Assembly (NCBI GenBank): GCA_018065475.1 | Contig: JAGHTD010000135.1 | Location: forward strand, 1 to 5,666 | Length of the DNA: 5,666 nt | Source: Candidatus Colimorpha enterica | Lineage (GTDB): Bacteria; Bacillota; Clostridia; Oscillospirales; CAG-272 | Direction of reading: 5' to 3' | The notes under the pieces: model-generated | What the model saw: only the letters and a program-made list of their open reading frames with translations | Told to the model about the DNA's origin: nothing | Database searches by the model: none | Program-made: the position numbers and the translations under genes | Part shown: positions 1 through 5,666 of the stretch, piece after piece | Layout of the letters: the number at the start of each line of letters is the position of its first letter | Position numbering within the stretch: the first letter of the stretch is position 1

Positions 1-767
1 ACGCCGAGCTTCCACAGCTCCTCGTCCACCTCGCTCATGAAAGAAGCGACGTCGGGACGGATGGCTCCGTAATAGTGGTCGTCAAGCTCCTGCCCTTTGG
101 GCGGACGTGCTCCGAAGAGCGTGCGTCCGGTGTAGATGAGGTCGCGCCTCTTGGCATAGAGATCCTTGGGGATGAGGAAATATTCCTGCTCCGCGCCGAC
201 GGTGGTCTTGACTGATTTCACGTCCTCGTTTCCGAAGAGGCGGAGAACGCGGAGAGCCGCCTTGTTGACCTTCTCCATGGAGCGGAGAAGGGGAGTTTTC
301 TTGTCAAGCGCCTGACCGCCGTATGCGCAGAAAGCGGTCGGGATGTAGAGGGTGCCGCTCTTGACGAATGCGTAGGAGGTGGGGTCCCACGCGGTGTAGC
401 CCCTTGCCTCAAACGTCGCCCGAAGGCCTCCCGAAGGGAAGGACGAGGCATCGCTTTCACCCTTGACCAGCTCCTTACCGGAGAAACGGCAGATTATCTC
501 GCCCTCGTCTCCGTAGCTGATGAAGCTGTCGTGCTTCTCGGCGGTTATGCCCGTCATGGGCTGGAACCAGTGGGTGTAGTGCGTTGCACCCTTGCTCATC
601 GCCCATTTTCTCATCGCCTCTGCGACCGGCGTGGCTATCTCGAGGTCGAGATGTCTGCCGTCGCGGACGGTGCGCTGAAGTTTTTCATATATGTCCTTGG
701 TGAGGTATTCCCTCATTTCGGCATCGCCGAAAACCATGGAGCCGTAACATTCTGTAAACGTGCTCAT
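1..767 (-). CDS. glnN: Type III glutamine synthetase (GSIII), N-terminal part, cut by window edge
   Basis: Glutamine synthetase makes glutamine from glutamate, ammonia and ATP in the cytoplasm. Only the first 255 residues are visible; GSIII proteins are usually about 700 residues, so roughly the last two thirds lie beyond the left edge. The reading frame is open throughout. Family hallmarks seen: YGSMVFG (8-14), the very conserved GATHYTHWFQPMTG (60-73) followed by TAEKHDSF (75-82), GGLRATFEARGYTAWDPTS (113-131), the catalytic-core strand GAEQEYFL (191-198) with Glu residues expected to bind metal, and GRTLFGARPPKGQE (214-227) followed by DDHYYG (229-234). These fit type III and not the shorter GlnA types. 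The ATG at 765-767 is chosen because AAGGAG (775-780) lies 7 bases upstream. The gene begins 14 bases after the kinase stop codon, so it is probably co-transcribed with it. Family assignment is very confident; the symbol is by family only. Confidence 0.95.
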   Translation of the reverse strand, partial: MSTFTECYGSMVFGDAEMREYLTKDIYEKLQRTVRDGRHLDLEIATPVAEAMRKWAMSKGATHYTHWFQPMTGITAEKHDSFISYGDEGEIICRFSGKELVKGESDASSFPSGGLRATFEARGYTAWDPTSYAFVKSGTLYIPTAFCAYGGQALDKKTPLLRSMEKVNKAALRVLRLFGNEDVKSVKTTVGAEQEYFLIPKDLYAKRRDLIYTGRTLFGARPPKGQELDDHYYGAIRPDVASFMSEVDEELWKLG

Positions 768-781
768 TGAGTATCTCCTTG

Positions 782-2503
782 TCAGGCGGCAGGGTCGATC
801 GGTTCCGGCTCGGTGACTACCGGCTCGGGGCCGAGACTGATAACGAAGTCTATCGGCGTGCCCTTGACTGCCTTCGTCCCGGACGGGATGCTCTGGCTGA
901 CTATCTTGCCCGCCGAGATCTTCGACGAGTATTCGTAGGTCACTTTTCCGACGGCAAAGTTGCCGTTCATCTTTGAATACGCCTGCGAAGGCGTCATATT
1001 GGTGAGGGTGGGGACGGAGAACTTCGTCGCCGCCGATCCCTTGCTGTACTTTATCGTTATCGTCGTGCCTACGGCGACCTTTTCACCCGACGACGGAGAG
1101 GTCGAGATGACGTAGCCGATCTCGACGTAGTCGTTTGAAACCTCTTCAAGCGCCACTTTAAGCCCGAGCTTTTCCGCTTTCAGCTTTGCGGAACGGTAAT
1201 CGGTGATCGTGAGGTCGGGGACGGAGATCATCTGCGAACCCTTCGAGACGGTGAGCGTGATGGTGCAGTATTGCTTGTCCTTCAGCACCTTACGTTTCGA
1301 GCCCGCGGCGGGATCCTGCTTGATGACGGTGTTCTCGGGACTTGACGAGTCGTATTTCGTTTCGACGATTATCTTGTAAACGGAGCTGTCGAGCATTTTT
1401 TTCAGCTCGTCACCGTATATCTCACCGACGACCGACGGCACCTCTATCGTCTCCGGCGCGTTGGCGTTTTCGTCCTTCATTATCTGGTCGATAAGGTAGA
1501 GCGCCGCCGTCGCAAAGACCACGAGAAAGGCGAGGGTGACACCGCAGATGATCGGGAACATCGAGCGGCTCTCTGATTTTTTCTTCTTTTTCGTCTTGCC
1601 TTTTGCCATGGTAGTCTTGCTTTCGTCGGATGTTTCGGCCTTCTTTTTACCGAGCTTGAAGATGTAATCGGGGCTTGTGCGGAGCTTGGAGACGTATTTT
1701 TCCATCTGCTCGGCAGTCGCAAATCTTCTCTCCGGCTCCTTTTCCATAGCCGTCATTATGACCTGTTCGAGACCTATCGGGATGTTGGGATTTATGCTTC
1801 TCGGGCTCTTCGGCTGATCGGTGATGTGCATACGGGCGATCTTCAGAGGAGTGTCGGCGTCAAACGGGAGCTTTCCCGTCGCCATTTCGTACATCATGAC
1901 ACCGAGGGAATAAAGGTCCGTCCTGCCGTCGATCTTCTTTCCGGCGGCCTGCTCCGGCGAAATGTAGTAAACTGTGCCGATCGCCTTTTTCTCGGTCGGT
2001 TCCTCTGCGTTCTCGAACGCGGCGATACCGAAGTCGGAGATCTTCACCTTTCCGCTGCGGAGAAGGAGGATGTTCTGCGGCTTAATATCTCTGTGGTAAA
2101 TGCCCTTCTGGTGCGCGTGCGAAAGCGCGGCAAGGATCTGCTCGGCGTAGGAGAGGATCTCACCCGAGGAGAGCACGCCCTTTCTCTGCATATAGCTTTT
2201 GAGGGTTATGCCCTCGACGCGTTCCATGACGATGTATTTCAGACGTGACTTGACCGACACGTCGTGTACCTTGACGATGTTGGGATGATTGAGCATAGAG
2301 ACGGCAAGCGACTCGTTGACGAAACGCTTGATCGTCTGCTCGTCGTCGCAAAGCTCGTCCTTCAGCACCTTGACCGCCACGTTGCGCGCGTAAACGACGT
2401 CGTATGCCTCAAAGACGACCGACATTCCGCCGACGCCGAGTATTTTGATTATCTTGTATCTTTTATCGAGGACTTTCCCGATAAACTTCTGACTTAAATC
2501 CAT
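782..2503 (-). CDS. prkC: PASTA-domain transmembrane Ser/Thr protein kinase (PrkC/Stk/PknB family)
   Basis: Eukaryotic-type (Hanks) kinase of 573 residues, the usual family size. An intracellular kinase domain (about 16-275) shows the Gly-rich loop GVGGMS (23-28), VAVK with Lys45, Glu64 of helix C, catalytic HRDIKPQN (137-144), DFG (157-159) and SPE (182-184). A Lys-rich juxtamembrane stretch follows (283-313, including five Lys in a row at 305-309), then one membrane segment (about 315-338). Outside are three PASTA repeats (about 352-422, 425-489, 493-558) and a short Pro/Glu tail (559-573). In the family, PASTA repeats bind peptidoglycan fragments or lipid II and the kinase adjusts cell-wall synthesis, division, dormancy exit and translation. 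The activation loop has only two threonines, Thr170 and Thr177. The start is supported by GAAGGA (2511-2516), 7 bases upstream and directly after the phosphatase stop. The antagonist phosphatase is the preceding gene. The symbol follows the Bacillus name. Confidence 0.96.
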   Translation of the reverse strand: MDLSQKFIGKVLDKRYKIIKILGVGGMSVVFEAYDVVYARNVAVKVLKDELCDDEQTIKRFVNESLAVSMLNHPNIVKVHDVSVKSRLKYIVMERVEGITLKSYMQRKGVLSSGEILSYAEQILAALSHAHQKGIYHRDIKPQNILLLRSGKVKISDFGIAAFENAEEPTEKKAIGTVYYISPEQAAGKKIDGRTDLYSLGVMMYEMATGKLPFDADTPLKIARMHITDQPKSPRSINPNIPIGLEQVIMTAMEKEPERRFATAEQMEKYVSKLRTSPDYIFKLGKKKAETSDESKTTMAKGKTKKKKKSESRSMFPIICGVTLAFLVVFATAALYLIDQIMKDENANAPETIEVPSVVGEIYGDELKKMLDSSVYKIIVETKYDSSSPENTVIKQDPAAGSKRKVLKDKQYCTITLTVSKGSQMISVPDLTITDYRSAKLKAEKLGLKVALEEVSNDYVEIGYVISTSPSSGEKVAVGTTITIKYSKGSAATKFSVPTLTNMTPSQAYSKMNGNFAVGKVTYEYSSKISAGKIVSQSIPSGTKAVKGTPIDFVISLGPEPVVTEPEPIDPAA

Positions 2504-2516
2504 TTTTCAGTCCTTC

Positions 2517-3251
2517 TCAGAGTCGAATTGCGATCGCGGTAATATTGTCGCTTCCGTCCCTGCCGTTGGCGAGGTCGATGAGCTCTTTTACGCTGTTTTC
2601 AAGTTCTGCGTAGCTGTCCGATCTTACCGTCGAAGCCATAAGTGCGGAGGGTATCGAGCCGTAACAGCCGTCGGAGCAGAGGAGGAGCGTCTGACCTTTG
2701 CGCTCAAGCTCGAAGAAGTCGGCTTCTTCGGTCTCTCTCGTGCCTACCGCCCTCGTTATCATGTGGCGGAAAGGCGACGTCGCCATTTCGTCGATGTTGA
2801 TCTCGCCGATGTTGAGCAGGTAGCGCACGTAGGTATGGTCGTTTGTGATCTGTTTTATATTGCCGTCGGTGATCTCGTAGAGACGGCTGTCGCCGATGTT
2901 GGCGACGTGAACTCTGTCTTCGCAGATGAGGGCGGCGACGAGCGTCGTTCCCATTCCGTTCAGCGAGCTTTTTTTGAGTGAAAGGCTGTAAACGACGGCG
3001 TTTGCCTCGTTTATCGCGCCGGTGATGAGGGAGACACATTCATCTGCGTCCATTCCGTCGCGGTAGTTCTTTTTGATGAAGCCGATGAAGTGCTCGGCGG
3101 CGAGAGACGACGCGGTCTTTCCGCCTGCGGCACCGCCCATACCGTCGCAGAGGACGGCGGCGTATGCCTTTTCACCGACGGGGGAGATAGCGAAGCTGTC
3201 CTGGTTTTCACGGCGCTTCTTTCCTATGTCGGTTCCGGTTGCGATGATCAT
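2517..3251 (-). CDS. prpC: PP2C-family (PPM) protein Ser/Thr phosphatase, PrpC/Stp type
   Basis: Metal-dependent cytoplasmic phosphatase of 244 residues, matching the compact bacterial PrpC/Stp type (about 240-255). It is expected to dephosphorylate the neighbouring PASTA kinase and its substrates. All core motifs are visible: RRENQD (13-18), CDGMGG (35-40) with metal-binding Asp36, GMGTTL (99-104), IGDSRLY (119-125), DHTYV (138-142), MITRAVG (164-170), CSDG (192-195) with Asp194, and GSDNIT (233-238) with Asp235. It therefore appears catalytically intact, with no signal peptide or membrane segment. The ATG at 3249-3251 overlaps the rlmN stop as ATGA, and AAGGAG (3259-3264) lies 7 bases upstream inside the rlmN 3' end, so translational coupling is likely. 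The kinase gene follows after 13 bases. The symbol follows the Bacillus name. Confidence 0.96.
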   Translation of the reverse strand: MIIATGTDIGKKRRENQDSFAISPVGEKAYAAVLCDGMGGAAGGKTASSLAAEHFIGFIKKNYRDGMDADECVSLITGAINEANAVVYSLSLKKSSLNGMGTTLVAALICEDRVHVANIGDSRLYEITDGNIKQITNDHTYVRYLLNIGEINIDEMATSPFRHMITRAVGTRETEEADFFELERKGQTLLLCSDGCYGSIPSALMASTVRSDSYAELENSVKELIDLANGRDGSDNITAIAIRL

Positions 3252-4324
3252 GGCGTATCTCCTTTCTTTTCGGTGTTTTCTTCGTTTTCCTGCTTTGCGC
3301 TGTGCCTCAGCTGTCCGCAGGAGGCGTTGATGTCGGGGCCTAACTTTCTTCTCACTGTGGCGTTTATGCCGTGTGAGATCAGCGTGTCCTGAAATCTCTT
3401 TACGTCCTCCCTCGCGCTGGTGCCGAGCCCTCTTTCCTTTACGGGGTTGAGGGGGATGAGGTTGACGTGTATCGGCATTCTGCCGAGGTGTTTTTTCAGC
3501 CCTTCCGCGAGCTCTGCTGCCTGCTTTACGGAGTCGTTCTCGCCCGCGATGAGCGTGTATTCAAACGATATTCTCCTTCCGGTGCGGTCGAAATACCTTT
3601 TGCAAGCCGCGAGAAGCTCATCGACCGACCATTTTTTGGTGACCGGCATAAGCTCCTTCCGCTTTTCGTTGTCTATGCAATGGAGTGAGATCGAAAGGGT
3701 GATGGGCATATCCTCTTCGGCGAGGCGGTCGATACCGCTGACGACACCGCAGGTCGAGAGCGATATGTGCCGGAAGCCGATGTTGAGCCCGTCGGGGGAG
3801 TTGACGGTATGGAGGAACTTCACCGTGTTGTCGTAGTTGTCGAGCGGCTCGCCTATCCCCATCATGACGATGTTGGATATTTTTTCGCCCGTGTCCGCCT
3901 CGGCGGCATATACCTGACCGAGTATCTCCGAATAGTGCAGGTCTCTCACCTTGCCGTTGAGAGTGGAGGCGCAGAAGCGGCAGCCCATACGGCACCCCGC
4001 CTGGCAGGAAACGCAGATCGTGTTCCCGTGCTCGTACTTCATCACGACGCTCTCGATGAGCTCGCCGTCGGAGAGGGAGAAGAGATATTTGACCGTCCCG
4101 TCTATGGAAGAGACGAGCTTTTTCTCGATCTTCGGGAGGAACACTCCGTAGCCGGCTTCGGTGAGCGAAGCGCGGACGGAAGCGGGCAGATTGGTCATCC
4201 CGGGGACGTCCTTTCCCGCCGATACCCATTTGTATATCTGCTTTATACGGAATCCGGTGATCGAAAGACTGCCGCAGATCCCGGCAACTTCGTTTTCGGT
4301 CATTCCGAGCATATTGACAGCCAT
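3248..4324 (-). CDS. rlmN: Dual-specificity 23S rRNA/tRNA adenine-C2 methyltransferase RlmN
   Basis: Radical-SAM enzyme that, in the characterised family, methylates C2 of A2503 in 23S rRNA and of A37 in some tRNAs. From the chosen start it has 358 residues, close to the usual length. The 4Fe-4S cluster motif is CRMGCRFC (Cys111, Cys115, Cys118). Cys104, seven residues before the cluster, matches E. coli Cys118; Cys336 in NASCGQL matches the methyl-carrying Cys355; Glu91 (LIESVV) matches the catalytic Glu105. GIGEPLDNYDN, SLSTCGVV and SISLH are also typical. Both mechanism cysteines distinguish it from decayed paralogs; the absence of Cfr-specific features was not tested. ATG 4322-4324 is preferred over the in-frame ATG at 4364-4366, because GGAGG (4331-4335) is 6 bases upstream and the longer version would begin inside the promoter. 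First gene of the operon; its last codons overlap the phosphatase start. The C-terminal tail (about 341-358) is highly charged. Confidence 0.96.
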   Translation of the reverse strand: MAVNMLGMTENEVAGICGSLSITGFRIKQIYKWVSAGKDVPGMTNLPASVRASLTEAGYGVFLPKIEKKLVSSIDGTVKYLFSLSDGELIESVVMKYEHGNTICVSCQAGCRMGCRFCASTLNGKVRDLHYSEILGQVYAAEADTGEKISNIVMMGIGEPLDNYDNTVKFLHTVNSPDGLNIGFRHISLSTCGVVSGIDRLAEEDMPITLSISLHCIDNEKRKELMPVTKKWSVDELLAACKRYFDRTGRRISFEYTLIAGENDSVKQAAELAEGLKKHLGRMPIHVNLIPLNPVKERGLGTSAREDVKRFQDTLISHGINATVRRKLGPDINASCGQLRHSAKQENEENTEKKGDTP

Positions 4325-4330
4325 ACCACA

Positions 4331-4335
4331 CCTCC
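4331..4335 (-). promoter_or_regulatory. Ribosome binding site that fixes the rlmN start
   Basis: GGAGG on the minus strand, 6 bases before ATG 4322-4324. It decides between this start and an upstream in-frame ATG at 4364-4366, which has no such site and overlaps the -10 box. Confidence 0.85.
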
Positions 4336-4356
4336 GTAAATAATATTTCATAATAT

Positions 4357-4385
4357 AGTATATCATAATAAAGCGATTTTTGCAA
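4357..4385 (-). promoter_or_regulatory. Sigma-A type promoter for the rlmN-prpC-prkC-glnN operon
   Basis: On the minus strand the -35 is TTGCAA (4380-4385), the spacer is exactly 17 bases, and the -10 is TATACT (4357-4362) preceded by TG one base upstream (4364-4365), an extended -10. Transcription would start near 4350, giving a leader of about 25 bases before rlmN that just holds the ribosome binding site. The region beyond the -35 (4386-4430) is very AT-rich and could act as an UP element. No other promoter of this quality was seen in the window, so it probably drives the whole four-gene block. Inferred from consensus match only. Confidence 0.8.
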
Positions 4386-4402
4386 GATGATTTTTGTTAT
4401 TT

Positions 4403-4421
4403 TATATTTATATTAAATATA
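4403..4421. repeat. AT-only inverted repeat upstream of the rlmN promoter
   Basis: TATATTTA (4403-4410) and TAAATATA (4414-4421) are perfect 8-base inverted arms around a 3-base centre. The dyad lies about 18 bases upstream of the -35 box. It could be a binding site for a regulator or simply part of an AT-rich UP element; with only A and T, chance symmetry is fairly likely. Confidence 0.35.
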
Positions 4422-4459
4422 TAATAGGCGAAGCCCTCGTTTATCCGTCTGCCGGCAAC

Positions 4460-4489
4460 AAAAAACGCTCCGTGCAAGGGGGCGTTTTT
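4460..4489 (-). terminator. Rho-independent terminator after the lipoprotein gene
   Basis: Arms 4461-4471 and 4479-4489 pair over 11 positions (one G-T pair) around a 7-base loop. Read on the minus strand, the hairpin ends in GCGTTTTTT followed by GTTG, a classic U-tract. It starts 15 bases after the lipoprotein stop codon and separates that gene from the rlmN operon. The A-rich/T-rich outer arms mean it could also stop transcription from the other strand, but no plus-strand gene needs it here. Confidence 0.85.
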
Positions 4490-4504
4490 CATTAAACATT
4501 GCCT

Positions 4505-5542
4505 TTATTTCTGCTCTTCTATCAAAGCAATAATATTGTCTTTTTCGGTCATTTTGTAAACGCTGCTCGGGGAGGTTATCCTGAACAAATCCTTTGCCTC
4601 GTCCATATATCCGGCAAATATCACGGTTTCGCCCATTGAGACGGTACCTTTCATAAAGATCACATCGACCGTTGTGCCGACTTCAATATCGCCTTTATAC
4701 ACCTCGGCGACCTCACAGACGAAAAAGTCTTTCTTTTCGTTTATATCTGATACGCTTCTGTACTGTATTTTTCTTGCCGTTACCGCAAAAATCACTTCGG
4801 AACGGCTTACGATCTCTCCGATATCGTCACTCAATATGTATTTCTTTTCCTTCGGTTCGGGGAAGCCCTCTCCTGCAATGACGGATTTCAGATATTTGAT
4901 GAAATCTTTCTCGTTTCTGAGCTTTTTGATCTCGGAGCTTTCCTTGATCGGTTTATCGTTAAGGATCATCTTTGATACGTCGTAGGCAGGCAGGAACATC
5001 CAATGGTCAGCGGCGACCCATTTGCCTTGACCGCCGGAATATTGATCTCCGCGATCGCTCAGAAGAAGGAAATAATCCTTGCCTTTTTCGTACGGGAAGT
5101 CGGTTCGAAGCCCCCATTTATTGCCATAGAACATGTCAATAGTCTTTCTGAGCGTATTGCCGTAATATTCTTCCAGAACGTCAAAGCTGTATATTACATC
5201 ATTTTCGTCAACGGTCTTGCCTATAAACCGTGCTTTAAGAATATTGTCGGACATAGCCATCAGTTCTTCAAGAGGCCATGCCACGAAATCCACCTCAATG
5301 TCCGGCTCTTGTTTCGTTGTCCGCGTCGCAGTCGTGACGTCTTCGGCGGTCGTGACGTCGTCAACTGTCGTCTGCTCGTCAGCCGTAGTTTGTTCTTCGG
5401 CTGTCGTTCCCTCTCCCGCCGTAGTCTGCTCGTCAGGTGTCTTTTTTGTATCCGTCGTGCCGTCGTCTCCGGTCTTTACCGCCACACAGGATGTGGCAAG
5501 AAGAGTTGATACTGTGAGTAATAACGCGATAAGTTTTTTCAT
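4505..5542 (-). CDS. Predicted secreted lipoprotein with Thr-rich linker and two similar C-terminal modules; function unknown
   Basis: I do not recognise a named family for this 345-residue protein. It starts with a lipoprotein signal peptide: Lys2-Lys3, a hydrophobic core (4-15) and a lipobox ending ATSC, with Cys19 the predicted lipid-modified residue. So it probably sits on the outer face of the membrane. Residues 20-84 are a low-complexity linker dominated by Thr-Thr-acidic hexads (40-75), likely a flexible, wall-spanning stalk. The rest appears to be two related beta-rich modules (about 90-192 and 236-331). Each has a Ser-x-x-Ile start (SDNI, SEVI), then a strand ending in a Tyr-x-Gly turn (FDVLEEYYG, CEVAEVYKG), and later a hydrophobic strand (KDYFLLL, ETVIFAGY). 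No catalytic motif is seen. ATG 5540-5542 follows AAAAGGAG (5549-5556) by 6 bases. The gene is monocistronic, bounded by terminators on both sides, and looks more AT-rich than the operon to its left. Confidence 0.85.
   Translation of the reverse strand: MKKLIALLLTVSTLLATSCVAVKTGDDGTTDTKKTPDEQTTAGEGTTAEEQTTADEQTTVDDVTTAEDVTTATRTTKQEPDIEVDFVAWPLEELMAMSDNILKARFIGKTVDENDVIYSFDVLEEYYGNTLRKTIDMFYGNKWGLRTDFPYEKGKDYFLLLSDRGDQYSGGQGKWVAADHWMFLPAYDVSKMILNDKPIKESSEIKKLRNEKDFIKYLKSVIAGEGFPEPKEKKYILSDDIGEIVSRSEVIFAVTARKIQYRSVSDINEKKDFFVCEVAEVYKGDIEVGTTVDVIFMKGTVSMGETVIFAGYMDEAKDLFRITSPSSVYKMTEKDNIIALIEEQK
5318..5425 (-). repeat. In-gene 18-base tandem repeat encoding six Thr-Thr-acidic hexads
   Basis: Residues 40-75 of the lipoprotein read as six hexads: TTAGEG, TTAEEQ, TTADEQ, TTVDDV, TTAEDV, TTATRT. 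At DNA level the 11-mer GTCGTGACGTC occurs identically at 5331-5341 and 5349-5359, exactly 18 bases apart, showing that the period is in the nucleotides as well as the protein. Such in-frame repeats can change copy number and so stalk length. Confidence 0.75.
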
Positions 5543-5565
5543 ACCGTTCTCCTTTTCTCAAATAT

Positions 5566-5604
5566 AAAAATGCAAAAATACGCCTGCGGTCGGCAGGCGC
5601 ATTT
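5566..5604 (-). terminator. Probable terminator of a gene beyond the right edge
   Basis: CGCCTGC (5581-5587) pairs perfectly with GCAGGCG (5593-5599) around a 5-base loop. After one mismatch (5580/5600) the stem extends by 4 more pairs (5576-5579 with 5601-5604). On the minus strand the stem is followed by TATTTTTGCATTTTTA, a broken U-tract; the plus-strand side is less T-rich. It most likely ends a minus-strand gene lying to the right. It sits only about 20 bases upstream of the lipoprotein ribosome binding site, so a role as a leader element of that gene is an alternative. Confidence 0.6.
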
Positions 5605-5631
5605 CATAAAAATCTTGTATAAATCAGTAAA
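5603..5631 (-). promoter_or_regulatory. Weak candidate promoter for the lipoprotein gene
   Basis: On the minus strand TTTACT (5626-5631) and TATGAA (5603-5608) are separated by 17 bases, each matching four of six consensus positions. Initiation would fall near 5596, inside the hairpin, giving a leader of about 54 bases. This is the best candidate I could find in the visible upstream 124 bases, but the true promoter may be different or outside the window. Apart from the hairpin and this site, 5543-5666 shows no gene. Confidence 0.25.
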
Positions 5632-5666
5632 ACCGGGGAATGATATATACGGCAAAAATGACGTTC

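Noticed and set aside
218..460. 80-codon minus-strand frame inside the glutamine synthetase
   Set aside because: Shadow frame with Arg/Ser/Thr-rich translation; the glnN frame is open across the whole stretch and carries all GSIII motifs.
3767..4339. 190-codon plus-strand open frame opposite rlmN
   Set aside because: It lies entirely antisense to a gene with complete RlmN motifs, its translation resembles no family I know, and GC-rich third positions of the sense gene explain the lack of stops.
4325..4366. Longer RlmN form starting at the in-frame ATG 4364-4366
   Set aside because: This would place the start codon inside the extended -10 promoter with no ribosome binding site, and adds 14 residues unlike the family N-terminus.
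3618..4385. 255-codon minus-strand frame overlapping rlmN in another phase
   Set aside because: Arg-rich, low-complexity translation without recognisable motifs, typical of an out-of-frame shadow. RlmN catalytic residues are all in the other frame, so no frameshift is needed.
4429..4446. Small GGC-TTC-GCC hairpin between the terminator and the rlmN promoter
   Set aside because: The stem is only three perfect base pairs and has no U-tract or conserved context; not distinguishable from chance.
5003..5509. 168-codon plus-strand open frame opposite the lipoprotein
   Set aside because: Its Arg/Ser/Val-rich, repetitive translation mirrors the Thr-hexad repeat on the other strand; the sense frame has a signal peptide, lipobox and good ribosome binding site.
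5641..5666. Possible start of a divergent plus-strand gene at ATG 5641 or 5658
   Set aside because: GGGG before the first ATG is too close to act as a ribosome binding site, the second has none, and only a few codons are visible before the edge.
1..5666. CRISPR array, tRNA/rRNA genes, riboswitch, insertion sequence or phage genes
   Set aside because: Looked for regular direct repeats, RNA-gene hallmarks, terminal inverted repeats and transposase motifs; nothing beyond the in-gene 18-base repeat and short hairpins was seen.

Overview
The window looks like a chromosomal segment from a low-to-moderate GC Firmicute, most likely an uncultivated gut- or rumen-type member of the Clostridia. This is inferred from the rlmN - PP2C phosphatase - PASTA kinase gene order, strong AGGAGG-type ribosome binding sites, a sigma-A promoter, a type III glutamine synthetase, and a lipoprotein with a Thr/Glu/Asp-rich linker of the kind common in that group. 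All convincing genes lie on the minus strand, so the biological reading direction is right to left. No RNA gene, CRISPR array, insertion sequence or phage gene was recognised.

Right part (about 4460-5666): a 124-base gene-free stretch at the window edge holds a hairpin with a T-rich trailer, probably the terminator of an upstream gene outside the window. It is followed by a single gene for a predicted secreted lipoprotein (4505-5542) with a lipobox, a low-complexity threonine-hexad linker and two similar C-terminal modules. A clear rho-independent terminator (4460-4489) closes this unit.

Left part (1-4385): a strong extended -10 promoter (4357-4385) starts what looks like one operon: rlmN (23S rRNA/tRNA adenine-C2 methyltransferase), a PP2C-family phosphatase, a membrane Ser/Thr kinase with three extracellular PASTA domains, and the N-terminal 255 codons of a type III glutamine synthetase, cut by the left edge. 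The junctions are very tight: an ATGA stop/start overlap, then gaps of 13 and 14 bases, each filled by a ribosome binding site. No terminator is visible inside the block.

How they work together: the phosphatase and kinase form the familiar antagonistic pair that senses cell-wall fragments and adjusts growth, cell-wall synthesis and translation. rlmN before this pair is a conserved Firmicutes arrangement. The gene after the kinase is usually rsgA/cpgA; here it is the glutamine synthetase, which is the most notable feature of the window. It suggests, but does not prove, a link between PASTA-kinase signalling and nitrogen assimilation. No wholly new system is evident.
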